Shown: positions 1-6,365 of the stretch, in pieces | How the letters are laid out: each line of letters opens with the position of its first letter | Position numbering within the stretch: the stretch's first letter is position 1 | DNA from: CANIGN01 sp964538275 | Lineage (GTDB): Bacteria; Bdellovibrionota; UBA2428 | Assembly (NCBI GenBank): GCA_964538275.1 | Contig: CAZIFW010000047.1 | Location: forward strand, 1-18,285 | Length of the DNA: 18,285 nucleotides | Reading direction: 5' to 3' | Position numbers and translations under genes: made by a program | The notes under the pieces: generated by a model | Databases searched by the model: none | The model's input: only the letters and a program-made list of their open reading frames with translations | What the model was told of the DNA's origin: nothing

Positions 1-432
1 AGAAGAAAAGAAATCACCGGAGATAAACGTAATAATCCGGTCAGAAGACTTCTTCTTAGAAATTTCCATAGCCTGCAGTTTTATGAAAAGAGCGCACTAA
101 GAAAGTGGCTAGCTAAATTCCCGGAGCTTGCAGAAATTTATTCCTGGAAAGAAAAACTGCACGCCTTCTACAGAATCCACGGCTTTGAACGTGCCAAGCG
201 GGCCTTCATCCACATCACCGACGAGATGAGCCGTTCACTTTTGCCAGAAATTAAAACCCTCCGCAGAACCCTCATGCGCTGGCGAAACGAAATCCTAAAT
301 TATTTCAAACACCGGCTGACAAACGCGCGCACCGAAGGCTACAACAACGTTGCAAAAGTAATTAAAAGACGTAGTTACGGCTTTCGTAACTTCAATAATT
401 ACAGACTTAGGCTCCTAAATGCCTGTTCTTAA
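1..432 (+). CDS. ISL3-family transposase, C-terminal part
   Basis: The frame is open from the first base and ends at TAA 430-432, so 143 C-terminal residues are visible; the start is off the window. The last 40 residues carry the signature end of IS204/IS1001/IS1096/IS1165 (ISL3) transposases: a stretch like FKHRLTNARTEGYNN, then IKRRSYGFRNF. In this family that stretch holds the last acidic catalytic residue of the DDE domain, here probably the Glu of the ARTEG motif. The preceding helical, basic part (FYRIHGFERA) matches the insertion between the second and third catalytic residues. The enzyme would cut and rejoin the IS ends. The visible part has no frameshift, so the gene may be intact. 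The family call is firm; activity is unknown. Confidence 0.85.
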   Translation, partial: RRKEITGDKRNNPVRRLLLRNFHSLQFYEKSALRKWLAKFPELAEIYSWKEKLHAFYRIHGFERAKRAFIHITDEMSRSLLPEIKTLRRTLMRWRNEILNYFKHRLTNARTEGYNNVAKVIKRRSYGFRNFNNYRLRLLNACS

Positions 433-447
433 TTTGTTTTTGAACAT

Positions 448-473
448 GACCCACCATTAATCGGGGAGAATCC
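448..473 (-). repeat. Right terminal inverted repeat of the ISL3 element
   Basis: The segment begins 16 bases after the transposase stop. Read on the minus strand it starts GGATTCTCCCCGATTAATGG and continues TGGGTC. ISL3 elements usually end in a 15-40 bp repeat of this general form. The partner repeat is outside the window, so this rests on position and resemblance. Confidence 0.5.
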
Positions 474-590
474 TTAGCAATTGCGACTGAAAGATTTTGA
501 ATGGAGTATTGAGCAGAAAGTTTTTTTACATCTATTGAGGGAGTCGAGGAATTGCTCATAGTTACGTGACCTGAGCCTGTTTCAATTTAT

Positions 591-608
591 AAATGGTCGG
601 AGAGACGG
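591..608 (-). other. Candidate left attachment site (degenerate tRNA-Pro 3' end)
   Basis: TGGTCGG at 594-600 equals the last seven bases of the tRNA-Pro gene with CCA, read on the minus strand. After one mismatch GA follows in both copies, giving 9 of 10 matches before the sequences diverge. It lies between the integrase stop and the IS, where an attL would be expected. Integrase cores at tRNA ends are usually longer, so this may be a decayed copy or chance. Confidence 0.35.
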
Positions 609-653
609 CGGCCCACGTATCCCACTGATATTTAAAGTATCAGCGATTTTGCG

Positions 654-671
654 TGTAGCCAAATGTAGCCA
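654..671 (+). repeat. Tandem TGTAGC motifs, candidate left integrase arm sites
   Basis: TGTAGCC at 654 and TGTAGCCA at 664 start 10 bases apart, about one helical turn. The block 660-671 (CAAATGTAGCCA) recurs exactly at 7415-7426 at the other end of the island. Short directly repeated motifs flanking a core site are typical arm-type binding sites of tyrosine integrases with an N-terminal arm-binding domain. They lie 33 bases downstream of the integrase stop (minus strand). Confidence 0.55.
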
Positions 672-703
672 GCCGAATCGATTTTTCGACATTTCGCCAC
701 ATT

Positions 704-1798
704 TCATACGCTTGGCCTCAACTCAATAACTCTGGCTATCTCGTCTCTTGGAAGAGAAAAGCTAAGTTTTTCCGTGGCACCTCTCAGATCACTACCAGCT
801 ACCCTCAAATAGCGATTAGTCGTCTTTAGCTCAGCATGACCAACGATGGCCATTACTTGCGCAAGCGACACGCCCTTAAGCAGCATCTGTGTAATGAAAG
901 TTGCCCTAAGATCGTGGAACTTAACTTCGGTAATCCCGATGCATCTGCAAAACTCGCGGAGAACTTTTGCCTGCTCTCCTGAGTCCCATTCCTCAAGCCT
1001 TGGGAGTACAAAGTCAGATCCGTTTGCTTTGAGCTTTAGTTCACAAAGAAGAACCCGTAAGCTTTCACAAATTGGAACAACTCTGTTTCGCCTAGACTTA
1101 GTGGGGCCGATGCCACATTTGGAACTCCATGCTTTTGTCACAAAAATTGCTTCTCGTTCAAAATTCACATCGTCCCATTTGAGAGCGTAAAGCTCGCCGC
1201 TTCTCATTCCAGTAAAAACCGCTACAGCCCAGACAGGATAAAACCTGTGGCTAGTTATTGCAGCCTCACGAAGAAGTCTGTCTACTTCGCTGGAGTTCAA
1301 CACCGATTGCTTTGGCTCAGGGACTCGTAGCTTTATTCCATTACATGGATTCCTTGAAATGATCCCCTCATCGACAGCGATGCTAAATACTCTTTTCAAA
1401 GTCTTTAGCATCGTCAGCCTCGAATAAGCTGACCTCACTGCCAAATGAGTAAAGATAATCTCGTGAATCGCGTTAGTCGTAATGGACTCAAGCGGCATAT
1501 TGTTCAGCACAGGTGTTGCCCACTTTGAAATAAGTCCCTCATAGTTTTGGATCGTTGAGGCTTTTAGAGTAAGCCTTTCTCTTTCCAAGTAATGAGCGAC
1601 CCATTCTTGCCAGAGCCAACGTCTTGGAGCGTTTTTTTGCTCAAAGAACTCTGCCTTCAATTTAAACTCAGCCTCAGATGCAGCTCGCATGGAGCTAAAG
1701 CCTCTAAGTCTTCTTTGGAGTCGTCCTTGTGGTCCACGTAAATTTAAGTACACTTCAAAAGTGTCTCGTCCGTTAGTATTAATTTTCTTGATTGCCAT
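704..1798 (-). CDS. int: Tyrosine recombinase/integrase of the island
   Basis: A 364-residue phage-type integrase that would insert and excise the island at tRNA-Pro. Residues 1-60 are a small basic arm-DNA-binding domain. About 61-155 is the helical core-binding (SAM-like) domain (WVAHYLERE...LKTLKRVF). From about 165 on is the catalytic domain, with all expected residues visible: Arg199 in TGMRSGEL, Lys234 in GPTKSRRNR, His295 and Arg298 in FHDLRATF, His321 in VGHAELK, and nucleophile Tyr330 in TNRYLRV. Length and order are normal for the family, so it should be active. The ATG at 1798 follows a purine-rich ribosome site (GAGGAAG). It is 42 bases downstream of the excisionase-like gene on the same strand, probably one operon. 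The gene ends about 100 bases from the candidate left attachment site, at the end of the island away from the tRNA. Confidence 0.93.
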   Translation of the reverse strand: MAIKKINTNGRDTFEVYLNLRGPQGRLQRRLRGFSSMRAASEAEFKLKAEFFEQKNAPRRWLWQEWVAHYLERERLTLKASTIQNYEGLISKWATPVLNNMPLESITTNAIHEIIFTHLAVRSAYSRLTMLKTLKRVFSIAVDEGIISRNPCNGIKLRVPEPKQSVLNSSEVDRLLREAAITSHRFYPVWAVAVFTGMRSGELYALKWDDVNFEREAIFVTKAWSSKCGIGPTKSRRNRVVPICESLRVLLCELKLKANGSDFVLPRLEEWDSGEQAKVLREFCRCIGITEVKFHDLRATFITQMLLKGVSLAQVMAIVGHAELKTTNRYLRVAGSDLRGATEKLSFSLPRDEIARVIELRPSV

Positions 1799-1840
1799 AT
1801 TCTTCTTCCTCTTTCTTTAATTTGAAAAACTTCGAATCCT

Positions 1841-2050
1841 TTAGGATTCGAGTTTTGGAAGAAGAGACAACTCTCGAAGTTTAAAACGAAGCCGCCTTCC
1901 AATCCTGTATGTAGGTATGTGTCCTCGGAATACATGAATCCGAAGTGCATTTACCGACATGCGAAGATAAGAGGCTGCCTCAACGGAATTCAGCCAGATT
2001 TCACATTCACCTACCTTGTCAAAGAACTCAGTCTTGTTATTTATACTCAC
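1841..2050 (-). CDS. Excisionase-like helix-turn-helix protein
   Basis: A 69-residue protein with one winged HTH of the MerR-like/excisionase type (HTH_17). Residues 19-60 contain WLNSVEAASYLRMSVNALR, then HIPTYRIGRRLRFKLREL, the usual pattern of a helix pair followed by a wing rich in Arg. Such proteins bind and bend DNA at attachment sites and favour excision by the integrase, or act as small repressors of the integrase operon. It starts at GTG 2050, eight bases after a clear GGAGGG. It lies immediately upstream of the integrase on the same strand, the classic xis-int order. Family membership is clear; the excisionase role is inferred from position. Confidence 0.8.
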   Translation of the reverse strand: MSINNKTEFFDKVGECEIWLNSVEAASYLRMSVNALRIHVFRGHIPTYRIGRRLRFKLRELSLLPKLES

Positions 2051-2073
2051 TACTAAAGCCCTCCGCCATATAA

Positions 2074-2150
2074 CTTTTTCTTTTTTCTTGTTCCCATTTT
2101 CTTCTTTTCCCTTTTCTTATTTCCTAATTTTTTCTTTTTTTTTAATTCCC
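2074..2150 (+). repeat. Polypyrimidine (CTTT-rich) tract
   Basis: Nearly 80 bases of almost pure C/T on the plus strand, so A/G on the minus strand, lie upstream of the excisionase-like gene and form its leader or promoter region. It gives a spurious Phe-rich frame on the plus strand. It has no visible gene. Such tracts melt or form triplexes easily; here it sits beside the long hairpin at 2173-2239. Confidence 0.6.
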
Positions 2151-2172
2151 AGTAATCCCGATCTAGCCCTTA

Positions 2173-2239
2173 GCTCCCCGCCCGCTGACCACTCTCTATC
2201 CATGTAATGTAGATGGAGAGTGGTCAGCGGGCGGGGAGC
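2173..2239. repeat. Very long perfect hairpin, candidate origin or terminator element
   Basis: Positions 2173-2196 pair perfectly with 2216-2239 (24 bp, GC-rich, GCTCCCCGCCCG...), and four more pairs, one of them G-T, extend to a loop of 11 bases at 2201-2211. No run of T follows on either strand, so it is not a standard Rho-independent terminator. It fills the gap between the Replic_Relax-like gene and the excisionase-like gene. In mobile elements such stems often mark a transfer or replication origin; that role here is inference. It could also simply stop transcription from the Replic_Relax gene. Confidence 0.75.
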
Positions 2240-2291
2240 GTCCCGCGTATTCAAGTTGAATTGCCGTTAAAGCATTGAAGTAAAAGCAGTT

Positions 2292-3110
2292 TTAAATATT
2301 GTTCCGAAGCAGATTTTCACCATTCAAAGTGCTCACGCACTGAGCAAGATTTTCTCTATCATTGAGCAGCTCGCCCTCTGAAGATTTTGGTCCAAAGAAG
2401 TCTTGAAGTTTTGTAGTCGATCCATCAACAAAGTGAAGCGTTGCGTTTGTGGGTTTTGACAAGATGTCGCTTTGCTCCGTGATAATTAGCTTTGGTGAGT
2501 AATCAAACATCTGCACATCAAGCCACGTCTTAGTTATTGAGCCTTTTATTGAAAGATCACGCACGACATACCAAACATAGTCTACGCTTCGCATATAGCG
2601 GTACTCTTCAAAAACACCTTTATAGCGTTTTGCACACTTTGGATTGAGTTCCATTTCAAGTGCAATTGTTGATAGCTTTCCTTCAGCTTCTTCAATCAAA
2701 ATACCATCGGGTATTACCTGATCTCTGTGTCTTGATGATTTCGTCCACAGAAAGTTCTTTCTCACCTGCCGCTCAGATATAAACTCGTTGCACATATCGA
2801 CAGACTCCAATGCCATTCTGAAATCTGCTATTGCTAGCTCATGCTCAAAGGCGTTTCTGTTTGTGAATCTTGCTAAAACATTCTGACCTATCGCTGTTGC
2901 TCCAGCTTTGCCCAAATAATATGCAGCTACACCATTGCGAAGTCCCACAGATCTGCAAATGAGTTCATCCTTTTCAAGTTTTCTTAGCCGCCTATACATA
3001 GTTGTTGGTGCAATCCCACGAAAGCATTTTGCATGAATGTGTCTTGTTTCAAGTAGCCCATAGCGATGCAGTAAATGTAGAAGCTCTTTGTCTCTTTTTT
3101 GTATTCTCAA
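2292..3110 (-). CDS. Replic_Relax-type winged-helix protein (replication-relaxation family)
   Basis: A 272-residue protein. The N-terminal 75 residues form a winged helix (RDKELLHLLHRYGLLETRHI, then PTTMYRRLRKLEKDELI) followed by YYLGKAGA, the usual layout of Replic_Relax proteins (Pfam PF13814). Residues 85-195 form the second domain, with FEHELAIADFRMAL, a VIPDGILIEE strand and IALEMELN, and conserved acidic residues resembling a degenerate PD-(D/E)XK-like fold. Family members occur on plasmids and integrative elements and are thought to act on DNA at origins; their biochemistry is poorly known. The start is TTG at 3110, right after GGAAGGAG, and overlaps the stop of the upstream membrane-protein gene (TTGA), so the two are translationally coupled. 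The tail after about residue 235 is not recognised. The large hairpin lies just downstream. Confidence 0.7.
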   Translation of the reverse strand: MRIQKRDKELLHLLHRYGLLETRHIHAKCFRGIAPTTMYRRLRKLEKDELICRSVGLRNGVAAYYLGKAGATAIGQNVLARFTNRNAFEHELAIADFRMALESVDMCNEFISERQVRKNFLWTKSSRHRDQVIPDGILIEEAEGKLSTIALEMELNPKCAKRYKGVFEEYRYMRSVDYVWYVVRDLSIKGSITKTWLDVQMFDYSPKLIITEQSDILSKPTNATLHFVDGSTTKLQDFFGPKSSEGELLNDRENLAQCVSTLNGENLLRNNI

Positions 3111-3520
3111 ATATCACTCCTTCCTGTGAGTTCTTGAAGAACTCTCTTTTTTAAATCTTCTTTGCCAAGTGGTTTTGGTGGCTCAGATGTTTTTGTGGGC
3201 ACGTCTTTGGGTATTTCTTTGGGCGGCTGAATGTCTTCTCGTTGAGCTTTTAATGTTTCAAGGTGACATGTGGGCTGTATCTGCGGCATTTCCTCCACGC
3301 TTTCCTTGTTCTCTTTTTCTGAAAAGACGTTTTTCACAATTGTAAATGTAATTGCAGCAAAAACAGCAAGTGCGATGATCCAGAACTGTAGCGTGAGGTA
3401 GGCACTGACAATGTCCCATGCAAGATTACCTGCATAGTTACTTCCGTTAAGCTTCATGCCAAACGCGACAGTATTCATTCCAAGTGCAATAGCTAAACAG
3501 CCCTTAGCGATTCTACGCAT
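3107..3520 (-). CDS. Small membrane protein coupled to the Replic_Relax gene
   Basis: A 137-residue protein of unknown family. From the ATG at 3520 it begins MRRIAKGCLAIALGM, a possible signal or first membrane segment, followed by a second clear membrane helix (FWIIALAVFAAITFTIVKNV). Then comes a long hydrophilic, Pro- and Lys-rich tail (QPPKEIPKDVPTK...) predicted to lie in the cytoplasm. The frame is open to 3586, but 3520 is preferred because AAGGA lies six bases upstream and the longer version would run into the hairpin at 3566-3651. Its stop overlaps the next start by four bases. The pairing suggests a membrane anchor or partner for the Replic_Relax protein, which is inference. Confidence 0.6.
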   Translation of the reverse strand: MRRIAKGCLAIALGMNTVAFGMKLNGSNYAGNLAWDIVSAYLTLQFWIIALAVFAAITFTIVKNVFSEKENKESVEEMPQIQPTCHLETLKAQREDIQPPKEIPKDVPTKTSEPPKPLGKEDLKKRVLQELTGRSDI

Positions 3521-3565
3521 AGGTATTCCTTCCCATATGATGGGTTCTCCTTTCTTGTTTGTGTG

Positions 3566-3651
3566 GCCATCAAGACAAGCGAGCACGACAAAGCACTACT
3601 TCGCAAAACGCATTTGCGAAGTAGGCAAAGCAGCGCCTTAGCTTGTCGGCC
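3566..3651. repeat. Compound nested hairpin
   Basis: The inner stem is perfect: 3596-3607 (CTACTTCGCAAA) with 3613-3624, 12 bp and a five-base loop. Outside it, GACAAGC 3574-3580 pairs with GCTTGTC 3641-3647, and GGCC 3565-3568 with GGCC 3648-3651. It lies upstream of the membrane-protein gene, in the 390-base gap before the ArsR gene. No T-run follows on either strand. Confidence 0.65.
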
Positions 3652-3883
3652 AAAGTTAAAAATGATTTCTATTTATATTTTTATTTTGTTTGAAATTTTA
3701 ATTTGATTTTTTATTTTCACTGTGTGAAAGTAGTAGATGTTCAAGGCTACAAGTTCCCACACAATTCAAAACCAAAAATCTGATCCGGCCTCCTTTCTTT
3801 TTTCTGGGCAAAGCTTTGCCCTCATAAATATTGTACCAGCAGTTACTTAGTTTCCCCAAGAAAAATCTGCTCACAAATGCCAC
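3652..3883. other. AT-rich intergenic stretch with one palindrome
   Basis: This is the rest of the gap between the leftward membrane-protein gene and the rightward ArsR gene. It begins with a run very rich in A and T (3655-3715) and holds a perfect 16-base palindrome, GGGCAAAGCTTTGCCC, at 3806-3821. Two short open frames on the minus strand (3698-3883, 3843-4043) show no protein-like features and are not called. The leftward operon promoter presumably lies here, but no convincing -35/-10 pair was picked out. Confidence 0.5.
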
Positions 3884-3930
3884 TTGTATAGATTATTTTA
3901 GCTAAGTTATACTTCGATATATGTCGAAGT
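3884..3930 (+). promoter_or_regulatory. Promoter and palindromic operator of the ArsR-type gene
   Basis: TTGTAT (3884-3889), an 18-base spacer, and TATACT (3908-3913) form a good sigma-70-type promoter. Overlapping the -10 and start region is the inverted repeat ACTTCGA (3911-3917), six bases, TCGAAGT (3924-3930). It covers the expected transcription start and the first ATG (3921). A dimeric regulator bound there would block its own transcription, the usual autorepression of ArsR proteins. The promoter and repeat are seen; the binding is inferred. Confidence 0.6.
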
Positions 3931-4271
3931 CTCAGGCTCTGCTCTATAGAATGAACGATACCCCCGCTCCAAAGCTTGCTCGCATTTTTGCAGCCCTCTC
4001 CGTAGGCGTTAGAATTCGCATTATACGCAACATCGCAAGACATGGGACTATCGGGGTGGGTAAACCTAGAAAAGGGCGAGGCTGCACGATTAAAGAGGCG
4101 GGACGAGGTTTAGGTATTGGTTGGCCAACTCTTTCACATCACGTATCAGTTCTTGAAAAGGCTGGGATGATAACCATTTCAAGGCATGGAAGGTTTAAGC
4201 GCTGCTGGATTACTTCTCAGGCGATTGGGGTTATGTCTGAGTTTTTCATGAGTTTGGGCCCGAGGGTGTAG
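3921..4271 (+). CDS. ArsR-family winged-helix transcriptional regulator
   Basis: A 116-residue protein. Residues 15-110 fit the ArsR fold: ARIFAALSVGVRIRIIRNIA (helices 1-2), TIKEAGRGLGIGWPTLSHHVSVLEKAGMI (helix-turn-helix) and ITISRHGRFKRCWITSQ (wing). There is no CxC metal-binding motif on the recognition helix as in metal sensors, so the signal it senses is unknown. The first ATG (3921) has no Shine-Dalgarno and lies at the predicted transcription start, so the message may be leaderless; an ATG at 3951 is the alternative and would give 106 residues. A palindrome over the promoter suggests self-repression. It could control the island genes on either side. Confidence 0.82.
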   Translation: MSKSQALLYRMNDTPAPKLARIFAALSVGVRIRIIRNIARHGTIGVGKPRKGRGCTIKEAGRGLGIGWPTLSHHVSVLEKAGMITISRHGRFKRCWITSQAIGVMSEFFMSLGPRV

Positions 4272-4294
4272 GGGGCTATTTAAGTAAGTGAAGT

Positions 4295-4324
4295 TATTTT
4301 AATGTTTTTAGAATAGTTAAAATA
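4295..4324. repeat. AT-only inverted repeat between the ArsR and orphan genes
   Basis: TATTTTAA at 4295-4302 is repeated inverted as TTAAAATA at 4317-4324, with 14 bases between. It is too weak for a terminator and could be a regulator site in front of the 4420 gene. Confidence 0.35.
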
Positions 4325-4419
4325 CCGAATTCATTTATCACGTTTCTGTGCATGCCGCTCTGTGTTGCGACTCTGGTGCTTAGCTTAAAGGTAACATTCA
4401 AAAAGCCGAAAAGGTCTTA

Positions 4420-5244
4420 ATGCCAAAAAAGATAATTGCTTCACGCCATGATGGTGAATTTTTTATTCGAATCACCTACAAAGATCCGATTGAGGCCAAT
4501 GTATTTGCAGATGCAATTTCCGGCTTATCGAGTTTGTATAGAAAGAGTACTGGCGGGCCAGAAAGCGCATTGTCTCATGATCTCTGTATATCGAGAGTAA
4601 GGGAAGGAAGTATAGAAATTGATTTTGCTGTCCTAGGTCCTGGTTTGCTGGCCACATATGAGTCAATTAAACTTATTCCTAAATATATAAAATATCTGAA
4701 GTCAGCAGTAGATTTTTTTCAAAAAAAGCATGCTGCAGAAATAGCTCAAAAATTTGAGTCCAACGAAATAGGTGATTTTAACAAAGTTTTACAAGTAGTG
4801 GCCAAAGACTCCAATGGCCAAATGACTATAGGAAATAACCATATCGAAAATTTAACTGTGAATTTGAATATAAATTCCAATGATGCTCGGAGAGTTGTTC
4901 AGCGGCTAGACGAGGCTAAATCATATAAGAAAAAACCATCTGCAAATAGTGCTGACAAAGTTGCGCTGTATTTTAAAAGAACAAGCGACCGCGTGACTCA
5001 GCAAAGATCAGGGGATCGAGTTGTAATCGAGTCAATATCAACAAATCCAACAAAGGTAGAGTTTTCTAATGCGAAGATTAAAGCTGAGATATTGGGGATT
5101 AAGGAAAATATATTCAATAAGGTTTTCATAGTTGATGTTCACGTTGAAACTGTTGAGGGGCAGCCTGTGTTATTCAAGGTTCAAAGATTGCACTCGATAG
5201 AAGATCGGCCTATTGCGGTAAAGAAGAAGAAAATCAAACGGTAG
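4420..5244 (+). CDS. Hypothetical protein of a family common in mobile regions
   Basis: A 274-residue soluble protein with no signal or membrane-spanning segment called. Three parts are visible: residues 1-75, an alpha/beta part ending in the motif VREGSIEIDF; a middle part with IGNNHIENLTVNLNINSNDARRVVQ (134-160), Asn-rich, joined to a helix; and a C-terminal beta-rich part (180-265) with RSGDRVVIESIS and VFIVDVHVET. From memory, the same three-part layout occurs in uncharacterised proteins of prophages and genomic islands; no function is known to me. The start at 4420 follows AAAAGG at a good distance. It ends two bases before the convergent endonuclease gene, with no terminator between. 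It may be island cargo, possibly defence-related, but nothing shows this directly. Confidence 0.6.
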   Translation: MPKKIIASRHDGEFFIRITYKDPIEANVFADAISGLSSLYRKSTGGPESALSHDLCISRVREGSIEIDFAVLGPGLLATYESIKLIPKYIKYLKSAVDFFQKKHAAEIAQKFESNEIGDFNKVLQVVAKDSNGQMTIGNNHIENLTVNLNINSNDARRVVQRLDEAKSYKKKPSANSADKVALYFKRTSDRVTQQRSGDRVVIESISTNPTKVEFSNAKIKAEILGIKENIFNKVFIVDVHVETVEGQPVLFKVQRLHSIEDRPIAVKKKKIKR

Positions 5245-5246
5245 CG

Positions 5247-6119
5247 CTATTTTTTATCAATCATTGGCTTCTGACTACTTTTGTGGGCAGCAACCCATTC
5301 TCCAACAACATTGGGCAACTCTTTTACTATCTCCTTACCGAAGAATACTTCATCAACGTATCCCATATGGAGCATGTCGATAATACGGCACAAGTAAGAT
5401 CGTCCACATTCCCACCAAGTGAAACGAGAATCTATCATGAGATAATGTTTTACTTCTATATTCTCGGAGGTCCTCAGTTCCTCTAGTTCCATCCCATCAA
5501 GTAAGGTTTCGTATACTCCGTCTGCTACGCGGCTACCAAATGTGGTCGTGTAATAATATTCTTTTATCTCCCACACTGCTATGGGGTTGGTGGTTGATGG
5601 AAAGGCGCCATCGACGCGACGAGCGAGTGTCCTAACAGGACTGCCGTTCGTTGTAACAGTGGTTAATGCTCTGGGGTCGTAGTCGCATTCCATCCCTTTG
5701 GCGTTATGCTCTATAAGCATATTTACTATCCCAGTTAAAAAAGCAGGTTTTTTCTTTTTGCCCTTCTGTTTATTCATGGGTATTGGGCACGAAGGTTTTA
5801 GTTTTAATCTTAACTCGTTGAAGAGCTTTTCGGCTTCATCAGCATCCATAAGTTGGGGCTGAACGTTTTTGTTGAGAACTTCTGCTCGATAATGGAAATA
5901 ATCAAAAAGAAGTTTACCCGTTTGAGTGATCTTGCCCGAGGAATCAATAATGTGATCTGTTTTTAGCTCTAGAGATGAATAAACTTTCTGAATTTCGGCG
6001 ATTGTTGGGATTTTTATCTGACTTTGTTTGCGTTGTGTGTATCCAACTCCTTGGCTAATTGTGCGAACATTTGCCCAGAATGATTTGGGTTGGCTTAAAA
6101 ATAGCTTATTAGGTTTCAT
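5247..6119 (-). CDS. Type II restriction endonuclease, PD-(D/E)XK type
   Basis: A 290-residue protein. The catalytic core is visible as Asp170 in RRVDGAF, then Glu184 and Lys186 in VWEIKEYYY, the D-x13-ExK arrangement of PD-(D/E)XK nucleases. The helix after it (SRVADGVYETLLDGME) carries conserved polar residues expected in the active-site region. A Lys-rich loop at about 118-125 (KQKGKKKK) may contact DNA. The start chosen is ATG 6119, overlapping the controller gene by 11 bases; TTG 6146 is the alternative. The gene follows the C-protein gene in one operon, and the methyltransferase is divergent, the normal layout of C-controlled systems. The cut site cannot be read from the sequence. It shows no clear likeness to DpnII or other common enzymes I know. 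The role is well supported by context. Confidence 0.82.
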   Translation of the reverse strand: MKPNKLFLSQPKSFWANVRTISQGVGYTQRKQSQIKIPTIAEIQKVYSSLELKTDHIIDSSGKITQTGKLLFDYFHYRAEVLNKNVQPQLMDADEAEKLFNELRLKLKPSCPIPMNKQKGKKKKPAFLTGIVNMLIEHNAKGMECDYDPRALTTVTTNGSPVRTLARRVDGAFPSTTNPIAVWEIKEYYYTTTFGSRVADGVYETLLDGMELEELRTSENIEVKHYLMIDSRFTWWECGRSYLCRIIDMLHMGYVDEVFFGKEIVKELPNVVGEWVAAHKSSQKPMIDKK

Positions 6120-6357
6120 CTTTATAATTCTCGAACTTTGCAACAAAATTAGTTAGGGGAATCCCAATGGTGGCACACAGCTTCAATAACTCCATTAGGT
6201 CCAATGAGCGTTCGCCCGCTTCATATTTGCTGACGTAGCTTTGTGGCTTACCTAGCTTGTTGGCTAGCTCGGTTTGAGTTAACCCAGCGTTTTGTCGGAC
6301 TTCACGCAGCAGTGCCAACAGATGCCTATATTGTTTAGGTTTCCGTTGCTTTGCCAT
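6109..6357 (-). CDS. Controller (C) protein, XRE-type HTH, of the restriction system
   Basis: An 82-residue protein, the normal size for C proteins (about 80-100). A Cro/CI-type HTH spans residues 12-68 (LREVRQNAGLTQTELANKLG, then SYVSKYEAGERSLDL). C proteins bind operators before their own gene, first activating and then repressing it, and so delay the endonuclease until the methyltransferase has protected the host. The frame is open further upstream (to 6441), but ATG 6357 is preferred: the longer N-terminus is hydrophobic and unlike the family, and crosses the promoters. There is no Shine-Dalgarno; the predicted transcript starts about two bases before this ATG, so it is probably leaderless, as known for several C genes. 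It overlaps the endonuclease start by 11 bases. Confidence 0.85.
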   Translation of the reverse strand: MAKQRKPKQYRHLLALLREVRQNAGLTQTELANKLGKPQSYVSKYEAGERSLDLMELLKLCATIGIPLTNFVAKFENYKDET

Positions 6358-6365
6358 GATGATGA

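Larger units (their letters stand above)
1..473 (+). mobile_element. Right end of an ISL3-family insertion sequence (partial)
   Basis: The open transposase frame runs in from the left edge and stops at 432. About 40 bases later comes a sequence shaped like the right terminal repeat of ISL3 elements (448-473, GACCCACC...CGGGGAGAATCC). ISL3-family ends typically read GG-TCT-CCCGA...TGGGT inwards, which fits the reverse complement here. The left end lies outside the window, so the length and the 8-bp target duplication expected for this family cannot be checked. The element sits just outside the tRNA-Pro island and appears to be a separate insertion. Confidence 0.7.

Noticed and set aside
846..1190. 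114-residue frame on the plus strand
   Set aside because: It lies wholly inside the clearly real integrase gene on the other strand and has no recognisable features.
2016..2207. 63-residue Phe/Ser-rich frame on the plus strand
   Set aside because: It only translates the polypyrimidine tract, with no ribosome site or protein-like pattern.
3698..4043. Two short minus-strand frames in the gap before the ArsR gene
   Set aside because: No convincing start or family pattern; one overlaps the ArsR gene.
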